From Ruegeria conchae (GTDB lineage: Bacteria; Pseudomonadota; Alphaproteobacteria; Rhodobacterales; Rhodobacteraceae), in contig NZ_AEYW01000004.1 of assembly GCF_000192475.1 (NCBI RefSeq), positions 124,001-188,000 of the forward strand: DNA of 64,000 nt. The letters run 5' to 3'. Shown here piece by piece: positions 25,738-34,542 of this stretch; position 1 is the stretch's first letter; each line of letters opens with the position of its first letter. The notes below the pieces were generated by a model, which searched no databases, had not been told where the DNA came from, and saw only the letters and a list, made by a program, of their open reading frames with translations. The position numbers and the translations under genes are program-made.

Positions 25738-26291
25738 GGATTATCGCCGGTAACTTCCGGGGCCGGGCATTGGCCTCGGTCGGTAAAGGCGATGCGGGCG
25801 CCCATCTGCGCCCCACTACCGATCGGGTGCGGGAAAGCCTTTTCAACGTCCTGAACCATCAGATCGACATTGATGGTCTGCACGTGTTGGACCTGTTTGC
25901 AGGTACTGGTGCGTTGGGGCTTGAAGCGCTGTCGCGCGGAGCGGCCCATGTTACGTTTGTCGATGATGGGCGAATTGCGCAGGGTCTGATCCGCAAGAAT
26001 ATCGATCTGACCGGAAGTCGGGACCAGACCACTCTGATCAGACGTGACGCAACGCGGTTGGGGGAAAACCCAGGCGACGCATGCGATCTGGTCTTTCTTG
26101 ATCCGCCTTATGGCAAAGACCTGGGTCAAAAGGCGCTAGCGGCGGCCACCAAAGGTGGCTGGCTGGCCCAGGACGCCCTGATCGTGTGGGAGGAAAACGC
26201 CCCCATGATTGCTCCAAATGGGTTCACTCTGCATGACGCGCGAAAATATGGCGACACCTGCATTTCGCTGATGTGGCGAACTGAGGACTGA
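25734..26291 (+). CDS. rsmD: 16S rRNA (guanine966-N2)-methyltransferase RsmD
   Basis: A 185-residue Rossmann-fold SAM methyltransferase. It contains the RsmD N-terminal MRIIAGNFRGR, the SAM motif VLDLFAGTGALGLEALSRGA and the catalytic DPPYG (VFLDPPYGKDLG). It methylates G966 of 16S rRNA in the 30S head. The start is GTG at 25734, overlapping the previous TGA. The HAD gene begins 2 bp after its stop, so the three genes are likely one transcript. Confidence 0.94.
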   Translation: MRIIAGNFRGRALASVGKGDAGAHLRPTTDRVRESLFNVLNHQIDIDGLHVLDLFAGTGALGLEALSRGAAHVTFVDDGRIAQGLIRKNIDLTGSRDQTTLIRRDATRLGENPGDACDLVFLDPPYGKDLGQKALAAATKGGWLAQDALIVWEENAPMIAPNGFTLHDARKYGDTCISLMWRTED

Positions 26292-26292
26292 T

Positions 26293-26928
26293 ATGCATGA
26301 TCTGGTCATTTTCGATTGCGACGGGGTTCTGGTTGATAGCGAGGTTCTGTCCAATCAGGTCATGATCGACAATCTGGCCCAATATGGTCTGCACCTGACC
26401 CTTGCAGAGTGCATGTCTCTTTTCGTCGGTGGTACGATGACTGGTGTCCGAGACAAGGCGCGCGATCTCGGTGCGGATCTGCCTGACGACTGGACCGATC
26501 AAATCTACTCGGAAATCTATGAGAGGCTGCGAGCGGGCACTCCTTTGGTTGAAGGCATCCCAGAATTGCTGACGCAATTGGATGCAGCCAGCATTCCTTA
26601 TTGTGTCGCCTCAAATGGCAGGCCAGAGAAAATGCAGATTACTCTGGGTCAGAACGGTCTGTGGGAGCGGTTCAGCACGGTCATGTTTTCGGCCCATGTG
26701 CTGGGCTCAGGTAAACCTGACCCCACCCTGTTCCTGACAGCGGCGCAGCAATTTGGCGCCAAATCGCCGGTCGTGATCGAAGACAGTGAGAACGGCGTCA
26801 CCGCCGCCATCCGTGCCAATATGCGCTGCCTCGCCTATGCAGCCCACGACGACGGCGCGCGGCTGGCAACGCTGGGGGCCGAGGTCTTCACGGATATGTC
26901 ACACGTGCCGGGGCTTTTGGGACTCTGA
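26293..26928 (+). CDS. HAD-superfamily hydrolase (beta-phosphoglucomutase/phosphatase-like)
   Basis: A 211-residue HAD-IA enzyme. Motif I is FDCDGVLVDSE (nucleophile Asp8 and acid/base Asp10), motif II is VASNG, motif III is the Lys of GSGKPDPTLF, and motif IV is VIEDSENGVTAA. The cap domain is helical and of type C1. The family holds small-molecule phosphatases and phosphomutases, and the substrate is not predictable. It follows rsmD by 1 base and is probably in the same transcript. Confidence 0.9.
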   Translation: MHDLVIFDCDGVLVDSEVLSNQVMIDNLAQYGLHLTLAECMSLFVGGTMTGVRDKARDLGADLPDDWTDQIYSEIYERLRAGTPLVEGIPELLTQLDAASIPYCVASNGRPEKMQITLGQNGLWERFSTVMFSAHVLGSGKPDPTLFLTAAQQFGAKSPVVIEDSENGVTAAIRANMRCLAYAAHDDGARLATLGAEVFTDMSHVPGLLGL

Positions 26929-26953
26929 CCGAGAAATATGCTAAGGTCGGCCC

Positions 26954-27133
26954 ATGGACCGCGCCATCACACCTCCGTTTTGGGGCTTTTTGACAGACAG
27001 CGACGCCACCACCGGGCCGCCGACCAAACCGATGCGCGCGCCGGTGTTTATCAACGACGCGGTGATCCCCTGGCGCGATGAGACGTTGTTGCTGAAACTT
27101 TTACGCGATCAGGCGACTGATCAGGACGAATAA
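26954..27133 (+). CDS. Small conserved-looking protein, 59 residues
   Basis: A short frame from ATG 26954 to TAA 27133, with the protein beginning MDRAITPPFWGFLTDSDATT and ending LLKLLRDQATDQDE. Wobble positions are mostly G or C as in neighbouring genes, and there is no competing frame, so I think it is real. It lies 25 bp after the HAD gene, in the same direction, and its last 13 bases overlap the end of map on the other strand. Upstream AAGGTCGG is a plausible ribosome site. No domain is recognised. Confidence 0.55.
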   Translation: MDRAITPPFWGFLTDSDATTGPPTKPMRAPVFINDAVIPWRDETLLLKLLRDQATDQDE

Positions 27134-27933
27134 GTCGGGTGATATTTGCCACCCGGTGACAGGGTGAAAATCTCAACCCCATCGGTCGTCACACCCACCG
27201 AATGCTCAAACTGCGCCGACAGAGATTTGTCGCGAGTCACGGCAGTCCAGTCATCGGCAAGTGTTTTGGTTTCGGGGCGGCCCAGATTGACCATCGGTTC
27301 GATGGTGAAGAACATGCCTTCTTCCAAAACCGCGCCTGTACCCGGACGGCCATAGTGCAGGACATTGGGCGGCGCGTGGAAAACACGGCCCAGCCCATGG
27401 CCGCAGAAATCGCGGACAACGCTCATCCGGTGCGCCTCGACATAGGCCTGAATGGCATGGCCTATATCCCCGAAGGTATTACCCGGCTTGACCATATCGA
27501 TGCCCTTGAACAGCGCATCATGGGTCACCTGAATCAGCCGCTCGGCTTTACGCGGAAGCTTACCAGCCACGTACATACGCGAGGTGTCACCAAACCAGCC
27601 ATCGACGATCACAGTGACGTCGATATTCAGGATATCGCCATCCTTCAGCTTCTTCTCGCCGGGGATGCCGTGACAGACTACATGGTTCACGCTGATACAA
27701 CTTGCGTGCTGATAACCTTTATAGCCAATGGTCGCCGATTCAGCGCCTGCGTCCTCGACCATTTGAGTGATCAGACCGTCAATCGCACCGGTGGTCTGAC
27801 CGACAAAAACATGATCAGCAATATCGTCCAATATCCGCGCAGCCAGCGCCCCTGCCGCAAGCATTCCGGCAAAGTCACTCTGTTCGTAGATACGGATGCC
27901 ATCCTTGGTCAGACGGCCACGATGTTCTTTCAT
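27121..27933 (-). CDS. map: Type I methionine aminopeptidase
   Basis: A 270-residue cytosolic enzyme that removes the initiator methionine. The five metal ligands are visible: Asp in LNIDVTV, Asp in GDTSRM, His in GHGLG, Glu in TIEPM and Glu in FEHSV. The substrate His is in HGIPGEKKLKDGD. The length is typical of type Ia enzymes without a zinc-finger extension. The start MKEHRGRLTKDGIRIYEQSDF matches Rhodobacterales enzymes. It is transcribed alone, with sfsA and the AT-rich membrane gene further upstream on the same strand. Confidence 0.95.
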   Translation of the reverse strand: MKEHRGRLTKDGIRIYEQSDFAGMLAAGALAARILDDIADHVFVGQTTGAIDGLITQMVEDAGAESATIGYKGYQHASCISVNHVVCHGIPGEKKLKDGDILNIDVTVIVDGWFGDTSRMYVAGKLPRKAERLIQVTHDALFKGIDMVKPGNTFGDIGHAIQAYVEAHRMSVVRDFCGHGLGRVFHAPPNVLHYGRPGTGAVLEEGMFFTIEPMVNLGRPETKTLADDWTAVTRDKSLSAQFEHSVGVTTDGVEIFTLSPGGKYHPTYSS

Positions 27934-28067
27934 CGGTGCGAGACTCCAAATATTTCACGCAGCACTTCTTTTACGCTGCTTGCGCAGAAAGTACCAGAGG
28001 GTGTGCGGTCGTGGATGTTTTTCAGTTAATTTGATTTAATACAGAGACTGATAAGGGCTCTTAGTGA

Positions 28068-28637
28068 TCAAGGTAGACGAAAGTGAGTTGGAAATACGCC
28101 GACACTGCTTCCGGGGCCAACAAGAATAATCTTCCTTCCGGTTCGCAAACGTCTGCGAATACTGTTCGGGACATCACAAACGACGTTAACGGCACGCGCC
28201 GTGTCTTTCAGAGCGATTGGCCTAGGGCACCTCCGATAATCTCCCATATTGGGATCACTAACAACAAATGTTATTTCTACCGTGCGAAAAGAGGGAAGAG
28301 AAATAACCATAGGGATCGTCGCCGCCACTACAAGAAACCCCGCAAACGCACCTGCCAAAGGCATGAACAATATAGACAATGTTGTTTTTATTGGCTCTGA
28401 GAATAGGATGCCTTCCGATAAGCTAAGATGAACCGCCCAAAGTGCTGTTGCTCCTGAAATTGCTCCCACTATGCATGCAGGCCAAAATGCCAAGGAAAGC
28501 CAAACTGGAGAGGGAATAAACCCTACACCAAAAAATCTTGCCAATACAGGTATGCCACCCAAAATCATTAGAGTCAGTGAGATTGTTCGAATACGCTTTT
28601 CTAAGCGGGTGTTCTCGGTCTTCGATGGGGCAGTCAT
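28068..28637 (-). CDS. Hypothetical four-helix membrane protein, AT-rich
   Basis: A 189-residue protein not recognised by family. It has about four hydrophobic helices (roughly 18-38, 42-62, 64-80 and 88-112) and then a basic, beta-rich tail of about 70 residues. Its codons use A/T at the third position far more than the flanking map and sfsA genes, suggesting acquired DNA. AAAGGA lies 7 bases before the ATG. It is transcribed in the same direction as map, with no close operon partner. Its function cannot be inferred. Confidence 0.55.
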   Translation of the reverse strand: MTAPSKTENTRLEKRIRTISLTLMILGGIPVLARFFGVGFIPSPVWLSLAFWPACIVGAISGATALWAVHLSLSEGILFSEPIKTTLSILFMPLAGAFAGFLVVAATIPMVISLPSFRTVEITFVVSDPNMGDYRRCPRPIALKDTARAVNVVCDVPNSIRRRLRTGRKIILVGPGSSVGVFPTHFRLP

Positions 28638-28686
28638 TCAGTTGTCCTTTGAGAAACCTAGGCAAATTCGATAGAAATAGTCGGAT

Positions 28687-29400
28687 TCATCTGAGTTTTC
28701 TCTCAACAATTGATTGACGAGTTACCAAAATACCCATTGGCGAAATCTGCGTCCCGTAAACCAACTTCTCCACCCCCTGTGCCCGCGCTACTTCAAACGC
28801 CGCCGCATAGGTCGGATCAATATCCGCCGCCAGCGCAAACCGGTCGCAATCGGTCCGCTGCACCAGATACAGCATCACCGCCCGATGCCCTTGTGCCGCC
28901 ATAGCCGCCAGTTCGCCCAGATGTTTAGTGCCGCGTGCGGTCACGCTGTCGGGAAACTCGGCCAGACCGGGTTGGCGCGATAGGGTGACGCTTTTGACCT
29001 CGACATAGGCATCCGGCAAACCCGGCTGGGTCAGCAAGAAATCGATGCGGCTGTTTTCACCGTATTTGACCTCGGGGCGCACGGTTTCATAGGACGCCAA
29101 TTCCGGGATTTCGCGTGCCTCAAGCGCCGCCCGAAGCGCCTTGTTTGGGACGGATGTGTCGACTCCTGTGAAATGCCCGTTCTCATGATCAACCAGCCGC
29201 CAGCCGTACTTCAGCTTTTTCTTCGGATCATCATTCGGCTCCAGCCAGATTTTCTCACCCGGCTCCGCCAGCCCCATCATCGAACCCGGATTGGCACAAT
29301 GGGCTGTTACCTCGCGCCTGTCTTCCAGCCTGCAATCGGCTAAAAAGCGTTTGTAGCGGCGGATCAGTCGGGCGGGGATAAGGGGGGTTTCAAATCGCAT
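28687..29400 (-). CDS. sfsA: SfsA family protein
   Basis: A 237-residue SfsA protein, once described as a sugar fermentation stimulation factor and now recognised as having a nuclease-like fold with DNA-binding ability. Features are the N-terminal RLIRRYKRFLADCRLED, AHCANPGSMMGLAEPG, and the PD-(D/E)XK-like core with SRIDFLL followed by DAYVEVKSVTL. Its length is the family norm. It is divergent from the CinA-like gene 51 bp away. The cellular role remains uncertain. Confidence 0.92.
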   Translation of the reverse strand: MRFETPLIPARLIRRYKRFLADCRLEDRREVTAHCANPGSMMGLAEPGEKIWLEPNDDPKKKLKYGWRLVDHENGHFTGVDTSVPNKALRAALEAREIPELASYETVRPEVKYGENSRIDFLLTQPGLPDAYVEVKSVTLSRQPGLAEFPDSVTARGTKHLGELAAMAAQGHRAVMLYLVQRTDCDRFALAADIDPTYAAAFEVARAQGVEKLVYGTQISPMGILVTRQSIVERKLR

Positions 29401-29451
29401 GGCCTAGGGCCTATACCTGCCCTAACGGTCGATCAAGAGGGAGGGCGCGCC

Positions 29452-30174
29452 ATGGCCAATCCAACCGCTGCAATGTTGGTGATCGGGGATGAGATCCTCT
29501 CGGGCCGCACCCGCGATGCCAATATGCATTATCTGGCTGGAGAGCTGACCAAACACGGCATCGATCTGAAAGAGGTGCGCATTGTCAGTGATGATGCGCC
29601 CGCGATTGAGGCGGCAGTCAGGGCGCTGTCCCAGGCCAATGACCACGTGTTTACTAGTGGCGGCATCGGCCCGACCCATGACGATATCACCGCCGATTGC
29701 ATCGCTCGAGCTTTTGGCGCGCATATCGATGTTCGCCACGACGCGCGGGCGCTGCTTGAAGCGCATTATGAGAAATCCGGGCTGGAGCTGAACGACGCTC
29801 GCCTGCGTATGGCGCGTATCCCGGACGGGGCGGAATTGATCGACAACCCGGTCTCGACCGCGCCCGGCTTTACGATTGCAAACGTCCATGTCATGGCCGG
29901 AGTACCGTTGGTTTTTCAGGCGATGGTGGCGAGTGTTTTACCTTTGCTTACCGGAGGCAACCCGCTGTTGTCGCAGACTCTGCGTGTGGACAGAGGTGAG
30001 GGCGATATAGCGTCGACCTTGGCCGCGCTCGCGAAAGATTTCGGCGACCTCTCGATCGGATGTTATCCGTTTCAGACGAATGGCGTCTTCGGAGCCAACG
30101 TCGTCGTGCGCGGCACCGAGGGTGGACGGATCGATGCCGCCATGACCCGCCTTGCGAAAGAGATCGAGCTTTGA
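29452..30174 (+). CDS. Molybdopterin-binding-domain protein (CinA N-terminal/MoaB-like)
   Basis: A 240-residue protein made of a MoCF-biosynthesis (MoaB/MogA/CinA-N) fold. Motifs are MLVIGDEILSGRTRDAN, VFTSGGIGPTHDDITADCIA and PDGAELIDNP. It lacks the C-terminal nicotinamide-nucleotide amidase domain of full-length CinA, and so resembles the stand-alone 'competence/damage-inducible protein A' of alphaproteobacteria. Members hydrolyse ADP-ribose or bind molybdopterin. It is coupled to the downstream GNAT gene (TTGA overlap). Confidence 0.88.
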   Translation: MANPTAAMLVIGDEILSGRTRDANMHYLAGELTKHGIDLKEVRIVSDDAPAIEAAVRALSQANDHVFTSGGIGPTHDDITADCIARAFGAHIDVRHDARALLEAHYEKSGLELNDARLRMARIPDGAELIDNPVSTAPGFTIANVHVMAGVPLVFQAMVASVLPLLTGGNPLLSQTLRVDRGEGDIASTLAALAKDFGDLSIGCYPFQTNGVFGANVVVRGTEGGRIDAAMTRLAKEIEL

Positions 30175-30881
30175 ATCCCGATTGGGCCGCCGTTGTCGAT
30201 GGCACATGGCCTGCCGCCGGCTATCAAACGCAAGGCCCATTTCGACTGCGGCAAGGACAGGGCGGAGGTTCACGCGTCTCTGCCGCCAATCGCACCGGGG
30301 ACGTCACCAGCGCCGATATCGATGCAGCCGAAAGCGCCATGCAGGCGATGGGTCAAAAACGCATCTTCTGCCTGCGTCCGGGGGATGAGGCGCTAGATGC
30401 AATGCTTGCGCAACGCGGCTACGACATCCTTGATCCGGTCAATATTTATTCCTGCCTGGCGCAGCAGTTGACCGATATCCCGATCCCGCGCGTGACTGTC
30501 TTCAACATCTGGGAACCGCTGGCCATCATGCGTGAGATCTGGGCGCAGGGCGGTATCGGCCCCGAACGGATTGCCATCATGTACCGGGCACCGGGCCCAA
30601 AGACCGGCCTTTTGTTGCGCCACAGCGATCAGCCCGCAGGAACCGGCTTCGTGGCGATCCATGAAGGTATCGCGATGGTTCATGCGCTGGAAATCCTGCC
30701 GGATCACCGCCGCAAGGGGTTGGGCCAGTGGGCCATGCGCGCCGCGGCCTTTTGGGCGCTGGACAATGGCGCGCAGACGCTTAGCGTGATCTGTACCAAG
30801 GCGAATGAGGGGGCCAATGGCCTCTACCACTCGCTGGGGATGAAGATCGTCGGAGAATACCACTATCGCCAGCGCGCCTGA
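30171..30881 (+). CDS. GNAT family N-acetyltransferase
   Basis: A 236-residue protein. Its C-terminal half carries the acetyl-CoA-binding GNAT motif A: MVHALEILPDHRRKGLGQWAMRAA. A C-terminal NEGANGLYHSLGM segment is typical of GNAT motif B. The N-terminal part (about 1-110) is a degenerate GNAT-like half. The start is inferred to be the TTG at 30171, overlapping the previous TGA; the longer frame upstream is the shadow of the CinA-like gene. The acceptor substrate is unknown. Confidence 0.82.
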   Translation: MNPDWAAVVDGTWPAAGYQTQGPFRLRQGQGGGSRVSAANRTGDVTSADIDAAESAMQAMGQKRIFCLRPGDEALDAMLAQRGYDILDPVNIYSCLAQQLTDIPIPRVTVFNIWEPLAIMREIWAQGGIGPERIAIMYRAPGPKTGLLLRHSDQPAGTGFVAIHEGIAMVHALEILPDHRRKGLGQWAMRAAAFWALDNGAQTLSVICTKANEGANGLYHSLGMKIVGEYHYRQRA

Positions 30882-30891
30882 GGAGGACGAA

Positions 30892-31464
30892 TTGACCAAA
30901 CAGGACATGCCCACTGCCCTGGATCTGCCAATGGTGGACCCACTACCGTCAGAGACGCAGAAATACTTTGATATCTGTGTTGAGAAACTGGGAATGGTGC
31001 CGAATGTCCTGCGCGCCTATGCCTTCGATATCGACAAGCTGAACGCCTTCACTTCGATGTATAATGATCTGATGCTGGCCGACAGCGGGCTGTCCAAACT
31101 GGAGCGCGAGATGATCGCGGTCGTGGTGTCCTCGATCAACAAATGCTTCTACTGCCTCGTGGCTCATGGCGCAGCGGTGCGGCAGCTTTCGGGCGATCCG
31201 CAGCTGGGTGAGATGCTGGTCATGAACTACCGCGTCGCCAAATTGGACGCGCGCCAACGTGCAATGCTGGATTTCGCAGCCAAGATGACCACCGCCAGCA
31301 CCACAATCGAAGAGCCCGATCGCCAGCTTTTACGTGATGTCGGGTTTTCGGATCGCGATATCTGGGACATTGCCAATGTCACCGGTTTCTTCAATATGAC
31401 CAACCGCGTGGCCAGTGCCACTGCGATGGTCCCGAACCCCGAGTATCACGCCCAGTTCCGATGA
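30892..31464 (+). CDS. AhpD-like carboxymuconolactone decarboxylase family protein (peroxidase-related)
   Basis: A 190-residue alkylhydroperoxidase-like protein. The AhpD core contains the CXXC redox motif in SSINKCFYCLVAHGAAVR (Cys about 84 and 87), with the Glu and His positions around it as in the 'uncharacterised peroxidase-related enzyme' subgroup. The start is TTG at 30892 with AGGAGG 6 bases before it. It is the fourth gene of a tight rightward run and is coupled by ATGA to the OmpA-like gene. Thiol-dependent peroxide removal is a family inference. Confidence 0.87.
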   Translation: MTKQDMPTALDLPMVDPLPSETQKYFDICVEKLGMVPNVLRAYAFDIDKLNAFTSMYNDLMLADSGLSKLEREMIAVVVSSINKCFYCLVAHGAAVRQLSGDPQLGEMLVMNYRVAKLDARQRAMLDFAAKMTTASTTIEEPDRQLLRDVGFSDRDIWDIANVTGFFNMTNRVASATAMVPNPEYHAQFR

Positions 31465-32363
31465 TCCGAACCCTGTTCATCTGTATTGCTTTGCTGGCCG
31501 CGCCTGCCTTGGCGCAGGAGTTGAACTTTCCTACGGGCGCCCGGCAGATATCTGACCGCACCAGCGCGCTTGACAGTTACGACCTGCCAACCGGCGTGTT
31601 TGCCGACGGCGCAATTCCGTCCCGCAATGTCGAGGGGCGTGTTGAGCGGCTGACATGGCGGCTTCAGGCGGGGTCCAGCACAACGCTGCAAATCCTTGCG
31701 CCTCTGCGGGGTCAGCTTCAGGCGCAGGGTTTCGAGATCGCGTTTGAATGCGAGGCGCGCAATTGTGGCGGGTTCGATTTCCGCTTTGGCACCGAGGTGG
31801 TGCCGACGCCCGACATGTATGTGGCGATCCACGATTACCGCTTTCTGTCCGCCACCCGCGGCGACGAGGTGCTGAGCCTGCTGGTCAGCCGTAATCCGCC
31901 GGATGGCTATGTGCAGATGATCCGGGTGACCCCACTGGGCACGCAGCCCGCGCCGACATTGGTGATCGAGGAAACCGTTGAAGGCCCTGCCGGGTTGCTC
32001 AGCGATCTCAGCAGCACCGGACATGTCATCCTTGATGACCTGCACTTTCGCACCGGCGAAGTCGCGCTGGGCGAGGGGCCTTTCGCCTCGCTGGCGCTGC
32101 TTGCGGGTTATCTGGCCGACAATCCTTCGACCCGATTGGCGCTGGTCGGACACACGGATGATACGGGTGCATTGCCAGCCAATATTGCGGTCAGTACCAA
32201 ACGGGCCGAAGCCGTGCGCGCGCGCCTGATTGAAGCGCATGGCGTTGCCGCCGACCGGATCGAGGCGCAGGGTGTGGGCTATCTTGCGCCCATCACCTCG
32301 AACGCCACACCCGAGGGTCGAGATATCAATCGCCGGGTCGAGGCGGTATTGCTGGTTAACTGA
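31461..32363 (+). CDS. OmpA family outer-membrane/periplasmic protein
   Basis: A 300-residue exported protein with a signal peptide (cleavage near APALAQE, residue 18). A domain of about 160 residues not recognised by family contains CEARNCGGFDFRFG, with a possible disulphide. The C-terminal OmpA domain (about 185-300) has LALVGHTDDTGALPANIAVSTKRAEAVRARL and GRDINRRVE, the peptidoglycan-binding signature. It probably links the envelope to the cell wall. The ATG overlaps the AhpD-like stop. Confidence 0.9.
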   Translation: MIRTLFICIALLAAPALAQELNFPTGARQISDRTSALDSYDLPTGVFADGAIPSRNVEGRVERLTWRLQAGSSTTLQILAPLRGQLQAQGFEIAFECEARNCGGFDFRFGTEVVPTPDMYVAIHDYRFLSATRGDEVLSLLVSRNPPDGYVQMIRVTPLGTQPAPTLVIEETVEGPAGLLSDLSSTGHVILDDLHFRTGEVALGEGPFASLALLAGYLADNPSTRLALVGHTDDTGALPANIAVSTKRAEAVRARLIEAHGVAADRIEAQGVGYLAPITSNATPEGRDINRRVEAVLLVN

Positions 32364-32511
32364 CGGGCGCAGGCATCGCAGTCGCTCTGCGCCCCTCTTG
32401 CCCTGATGCCGCACCCTGATGCACACTTGCAGATGAACGGGGCATCTGCCTTGCTGTCGGACTTGTTGGAAGGCAGTCCCACCCGCCACCAAGCTTAGGG
32501 AGGAGTGCGTC

Positions 32512-33327
32512 ATGGCTTCCAGTACCGACGATTCCACACCGCCGGACAACATGGCCCCACAACCAGCCATGCCCGAGGTCAACAGGCTGACAGCGGCAGA
32601 TATCACCGCATCGCTCAAGGCCGGGTTTTCCGACTTCCTCGCACGCCCGGTCATGAGCGGTTTTTTCGGCCTGTTCTATGCGGTTTTCGGCATCCTGTTC
32701 GTCTGGTGCCTGGTTTGGCTTGGCAAGATCTGGATGATCATTCCTGCGGCGGTAGGCTTTCCGCTGGTCGCGCCCTTCGCAGCCGCGGGGCTCTATGAGA
32801 TGTCCCGTCGCTTGCAAAAAGGGGAAAACTTCGGGTGGTCCGAAATCCTCACCGTCATGGCCAATCAACGCAAACGCGAGCTGGGCTGGATGGCCTTCGT
32901 CACCCTGTTCATATTCTGGGTCTGGACCTATCAAATCCGCCTTTGGCTGGCGATCACTCTGCAAAAAGCGTCATTTTCCGATTTTGAGGGGTTCTTGAAC
33001 ATCGTGCTTTTCACGCCGCAGGGCTGGACCTTCCTTGCGATTGGCACCTGCGTCGGGGCGTTTCTGTCGGCTGTGCTGTTCTCGGTAACCGTTATCGCCA
33101 TGCCGATGCTGCTGGATCGTGAAACCAATTTCGTCTCTGCCATGCTTACCTCGGTTCGCGCCGTCTCCGAGAATCCGGTGGTGATGCTCGGCTGGGCTGC
33201 GATCATTTCGGTCACCATGCTGATATCACTGGCACCCGCGTTTTTGGGACTTGTCTTTACACTGCCGATCCTGGGTCACACCACATGGCACCTGTATCAG
33301 CGGGCTGTATCACCTGCTGAGGTTTGA
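32512..33327 (+). CDS. DUF2189 family inner-membrane protein
   Basis: A 271-residue membrane protein of the DUF2189 type, with about six membrane helices. A charged N-terminus is followed by the TAADITASLKAGFSDFLARP entry segment. Paired helices follow around 47-92, then GWMAFVTLFIFWVWTYQI, VGAFLSAVLFSVTVIAMPML and a C-terminal helix ending in LPILGHTTWHLYQRAV, which is highly typical of this family. The function is unknown. GGGAGGAG lies before the ATG. The divergent gap to the OmpA-like gene (148 bp) shows no gene. Confidence 0.85.
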   Translation: MASSTDDSTPPDNMAPQPAMPEVNRLTAADITASLKAGFSDFLARPVMSGFFGLFYAVFGILFVWCLVWLGKIWMIIPAAVGFPLVAPFAAAGLYEMSRRLQKGENFGWSEILTVMANQRKRELGWMAFVTLFIFWVWTYQIRLWLAITLQKASFSDFEGFLNIVLFTPQGWTFLAIGTCVGAFLSAVLFSVTVIAMPMLLDRETNFVSAMLTSVRAVSENPVVMLGWAAIISVTMLISLAPAFLGLVFTLPILGHTTWHLYQRAVSPAEV

Positions 33328-33354
33328 CCGGCAGATTCAGATCGAACGAGCGAC

Positions 33355-33385
33355 AAAAAAAGACCCGCACTGATCAGCGCGGGTC
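33355..33385 (-). terminator. Terminator of the lysR-type gene
   Basis: A 7-bp stem (gacccgc at 33362-33368, gcgggtc at 33379-33385) with a 10-base loop. On the minus strand it is followed by a run of seven T (33361-33355), so it ends the leftward LysR gene. It may also slow the rightward DUF2189 transcript. Confidence 0.75.
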
Positions 33386-33408
33386 ATTTAGGTTCCACAG
33401 GGAGAATT

Positions 33409-34314
33409 CTACCAATCCATCGGACCTTTTTCAGCGAAGGATGCGACCAGAAAATCGATGAAAGCACGCACCTTGGGCTGGGTGAACCGGCCCGGCGGAT
33501 AAACTGCGTAAACGCCTTGCACCTCGTCCGGAAGCGAAGGCATCGCATCCACCACCTCGCCCGATTTCAGCGCGTCGGCATAGAGATAGCTGGGCAGATG
33601 TGCGATCCCAAGGCCCGAGATTGCGGCGTTTAACAGCGACTGTCCGTCATTTACGCTTAACCAACCAGCGGTGCGCACCTGACGTTTCTCGCCCGACGGC
33701 GCGGTCAATTTCCAAACGCTGCCCGAGGACTGACTCGAATAGTGCAGTAGCTTGTGTTCATTCAGGTCGTCGATCTTTTGCGGGCGCCCAAACTGCTCGA
33801 TATAGCTGGGCGCTACGACCATGCGTTTTACGGTTTCGGTCAGTTTGCGGGCGCGCAAGGTGCTGTCTTCCAGTTCCCCAATGCGCACGGCCACGTCAAA
33901 GCCTTCCGAGATCAGTTCGACGTAACGGTTGTTCAGCACCATGTTCACGGTGATATCGGGATAGGCAGACAGGAATTCCGAAAGCACAGGTGATAGGTGA
34001 TTGACGCCGAAATCCGTCGCCACACTGATCCGCAGCAGACCAGAAGGGTCGGATTGCATCGAGGTTACAAGCGCATCTGCCTCGCCCGCGTCGTTGAGCA
34101 CGCGCCGGGCGCGATCATAATAGGCCAGTCCAATCTCGGTCGGTGAAACCCGGCGTGTGGTGCGGTTTAGCAGTCGCGCACCCAGCCGCGCCTCAAGGCT
34201 CGACACGTGTTTGGACACGGCTGATTTGGAGATACCCATTTTTTTGGCCGCGTCGGTGAAACCACCCTGGTCCACCACGTTGGAAAAGGCCTCCATTTCG
34301 GTCAGTCGATCCAT
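33409..34314 (-). CDS. LysR-family transcriptional regulator
   Basis: A 301-residue LysR-type regulator. The N-terminal winged helix has DQGGFTDAAKKMGISKSAVSKHVSSLEARLGARLLNR. A type 2 periplasmic-binding-protein fold follows, in the CrgA/DsdC-like branch that ends in GRFTQPKVRAFIDFLV. Its target is not obvious, since the flanking genes point away or are unrelated. The ATG overlaps no neighbour. A 228-bp intergenic stretch up to 34542 carries no gene and presumably holds its promoter. Confidence 0.92.
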   Translation of the reverse strand: MDRLTEMEAFSNVVDQGGFTDAAKKMGISKSAVSKHVSSLEARLGARLLNRTTRRVSPTEIGLAYYDRARRVLNDAGEADALVTSMQSDPSGLLRISVATDFGVNHLSPVLSEFLSAYPDITVNMVLNNRYVELISEGFDVAVRIGELEDSTLRARKLTETVKRMVVAPSYIEQFGRPQKIDDLNEHKLLHYSSQSSGSVWKLTAPSGEKRQVRTAGWLSVNDGQSLLNAAISGLGIAHLPSYLYADALKSGEVVDAMPSLPDEVQGVYAVYPPGRFTQPKVRAFIDFLVASFAEKGPMDW

Positions 34315-34542
34315 TCTCGTTCCCCAGGTCTTCTGTTCGTTGTCTCTTTATTGCGATCAATCTGGGCGAGAACTGGGCAGACATGAGATAATATCAGGGT
34401 TTTGATAGGGATCGTTTGCGACTGGGAAACGCCGAAGTTGCCGTGCTGTAATTCCTAACACCCAACACAAATAACCGATATCTGGACTTTTTCTCTATCG
34501 TGCTATGATGAGAATGGCATTTTTGTGACCATGGAGGAGATC

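Noticed and set aside
31446-32654. 402-residue frame on the minus strand over the OmpA-like gene
   Set aside because: It spans the OmpA-like gene antisense and has arginine-rich low-complexity text without a fold.
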